Assembly (NCBI GenBank): GCA_945926565.1
Contig: CAMELY010000099.1
Location: forward strand, 1-5,470
Length of the DNA stretch: 5,470 bases
Source of the DNA: an uncultured Clostridia bacterium
GTDB taxonomy: Bacteria; Bacillota; Clostridia; Oscillospirales; Oscillospiraceae
Direction: 5' to 3'
The notes beneath the pieces were generated by a model. That model was given only the letters and a program-made list of their open reading frames with translations, was not told the origin of the DNA and made no database searches. Position 1 is the stretch's first letter, and each line of letters opens with the position of its first letter. Of the stretch, positions 4,269-5,470 are shown one piece after another. The translations under genes and the position numbers were made by a program.

Positions 4269-5470
4269 ATGAAGATGCAGAAGAAATTTACCGCTCTGCT
4301 GCTGGCCCTGGCCATGCTGCTGAGCCTGCTCACCGGCTGCGGCAGCGCCGACGCCCCCGCCGCCGAGAACGACACCCCCGATTCCTCCGCCGCAGAGACT
4401 GAGGACACCGCCGACAGCGAGGATACCGCCGACGCCACTCTCACCGAGGTGCCCCCCGAGGCCAAGGAAGATCCCGTTGCCTACATCACCGACGGGGCCT
4501 TTGCCTCCGGTGACACGATTATGACGGTCAACGGCGTGGAGGTGTCTGCGGACACCTTTGTCTACTGGCTGGCCTATCAGTACACCTATGCCTCCTATAT
4601 CTACGCCCAGTACGGCAGCGCCCTGGATCTGACCCAGACGGTGGACGAGAACGGCACTACCATCGCCCAGTCTCTGGGGGATCAGGCCGAGGCAGTTGCA
4701 ACCATGAACGCCGTGCTGCGGGCCAGAGCCGAGGAGGCCGGTCTCTCCCTCACCGAGGAGCAGCAGTCCGGCATGGCCGATCTGGCAGAGAACTACGACG
4801 AGAACACCCTGCTCTTCTACGCCACTACCCTCCCCACCCTGCAGCAGGCCTATTCCGACTCCTGCCTGGCCTCTGACCTGCAGGAGCACCTCTTTGGCGA
4901 GGGAGGCGAGATGGCTCCCACTGAGCAGACCCTGGCCGACTTTGCCGAGGAGCAGGGCACCTATACCTGCCGCTATATCCTGCTGGACACCAACAGCCTG
5001 GACGAGGACGACGAGGACGGCCGGGAGGAGCAGCGCCTGCTGGCCGAGCAGCTCTACACCCAGCTTCAGGAGTGCAGCCCCGAGGAGCTGGAGGAGAAGT
5101 TCACCGAGCTCCAGAAGGAGTACAACACCGCCGACGGCAACACCGACCGCTACACCTTTGACGCCAACGACTCCCTGGTCTCCGGCTTCCGGGAGAAGGT
5201 CGCCGAGCTGAAGCCCGGCGAGCTGGGCATGACCGAGGAGACCGACTACGGCTACTTCGTTCTGCTCCGGCTGGACACCGAGCTGGAGGCCCTCAGCGAG
5301 GACTACGCCGCCGCCACCTATGACAGCCTGATCTCCCAGTGGATGGACGAGGCCCAGATCGAGACCACCGAGGCTCTGGACAATCTGGACATCGCCGCCT
5401 GCTATGACCGGCTGGTGGCCCTCCAGGACGCTCTCTCCGCTCAGCTGGCCGCCGAGGCCGAGGCTGAGGA
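4269..5470 (+). CDS. PrsA-like lipoprotein with degenerate parvulin domain (3' end beyond window)
   Basis: Open from 4269 to the window end, 400 residues visible, no stop. Residues 1-24 are a lipoprotein signal: Lys-rich start, Leu/Ala core, lipobox LTGC (21-24) with Cys24 as lipidation site, so the mature protein is anchored outside the cytoplasmic membrane. An acidic low-complexity linker (27-70) follows. A SurA/PrsA-like N-terminal helical region starts near IMTVNGVEVSADTFVYWL (84-101). A parvulin-like domain spans about 230-336, from TCRYILL (233-239) to LKPGELG (314-320) and DYGYFVLLRL (326-335). Family members usually have His in the first and last of these; here Tyr236 and Phe330 occupy those places, so a chaperone role in folding exported proteins is more likely than active prolyl isomerase. 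The start is uncertain among ATGs at 4266, 4269 and 4275; 4269 best suits GAAAGGA (4258-4264). The visible C-terminus is Ala/Glu-rich. Confidence 0.88.
   Translation, partial: MKMQKKFTALLLALAMLLSLLTGCGSADAPAAENDTPDSSAAETEDTADSEDTADATLTEVPPEAKEDPVAYITDGAFASGDTIMTVNGVEVSADTFVYWLAYQYTYASYIYAQYGSALDLTQTVDENGTTIAQSLGDQAEAVATMNAVLRARAEEAGLSLTEEQQSGMADLAENYDENTLLFYATTLPTLQQAYSDSCLASDLQEHLFGEGGEMAPTEQTLADFAEEQGTYTCRYILLDTNSLDEDDEDGREEQRLLAEQLYTQLQECSPEELEEKFTELQKEYNTADGNTDRYTFDANDSLVSGFREKVAELKPGELGMTEETDYGYFVLLRLDTELEALSEDYAAATYDSLISQWMDEAQIETTEALDNLDIAACYDRLVALQDALSAQLAAEAEAE
4401..4436 (+). repeat. In-frame tandem repeat in the lipoprotein linker
   Basis: Two 18-base units (4401-4418, 4419-4436) differ at three bases and encode EDTADS then EDTADA in the acidic linker after the lipidated Cys. 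Being in frame, a change in copy number would only alter linker length. Confidence 0.7.

Noticed and set aside
4128..4889. Minus-strand open frame of 253 codons opposite the lipoprotein gene
   Set aside because: The plus strand encodes a lipoprotein signal, PrsA-like features and a good codon pattern that stays open to the window end. The antisense frame is Gly/Val-rich and has no ribosome site.

Overview
The window looks like chromosomal DNA from a GC-rich Gram-positive Clostridia, most likely an Oscillospiraceae-type gut Firmicute (Flavonifractor/Intestinimonas-like). This rests on strong AGGAGG-type ribosome binding sites, sigma-A-like promoters, a lipoprotein with a PrsA-like layout, strong G/C preference at third codon positions, and hairpin elements with a CCCTACG tail that I associate with this group. 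The genus is inference; no ribosomal RNA or marker gene is present.

Layout. 1-55 is the 3' part of a tRNA-Gly(GCC), followed by a strong terminator (61-97). 98-575 has no convincing protein gene. It holds a second copy of the tRNA 3' end plus its terminator (209-302, offset 181 bp, 88/94 identical), two perfect hairpins lying between the copies, and four REP-like hairpins arranged as two head-to-head pairs (314-480). Next is a minus-strand gene for a small HD-domain phosphohydrolase (575-1057) with its own terminator and promoter. A 374-bp divergent intergenic region leads to a plus-strand soluble histidine-kinase-like protein (1432-2514). A bidirectional terminator (2532-2569) separates it from the convergent minus-strand CbbX/SpoVK-type AAA+ ATPase gene (2649-4055). 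A 25-codon ORF (2575-2652) is coupled to the end of the ATPase gene through a GTGA overlap. The ATPase gene and a plus-strand PrsA-like lipoprotein gene (4269 to beyond the window end) are transcribed divergently from closely spaced promoters.

How the genes relate. Apart from the ATPase/small-ORF pair, each gene has its own promoter, and terminators are visible for all except the lipoprotein gene, which is cut by the window edge. This reads as a run of independent units rather than one pathway or defence island. Two proteins keep their family fold signatures but lack family catalytic residues: the kinase-like protein has Gln where the phospho-acceptor His should be, and the lipoprotein's parvulin-like domain lacks both conserved His. 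I see no clear novel multi-gene system. The best leads are the hidden small ORF behind the AAA+ gene, the duplicated tRNA end, and the two degenerate proteins.
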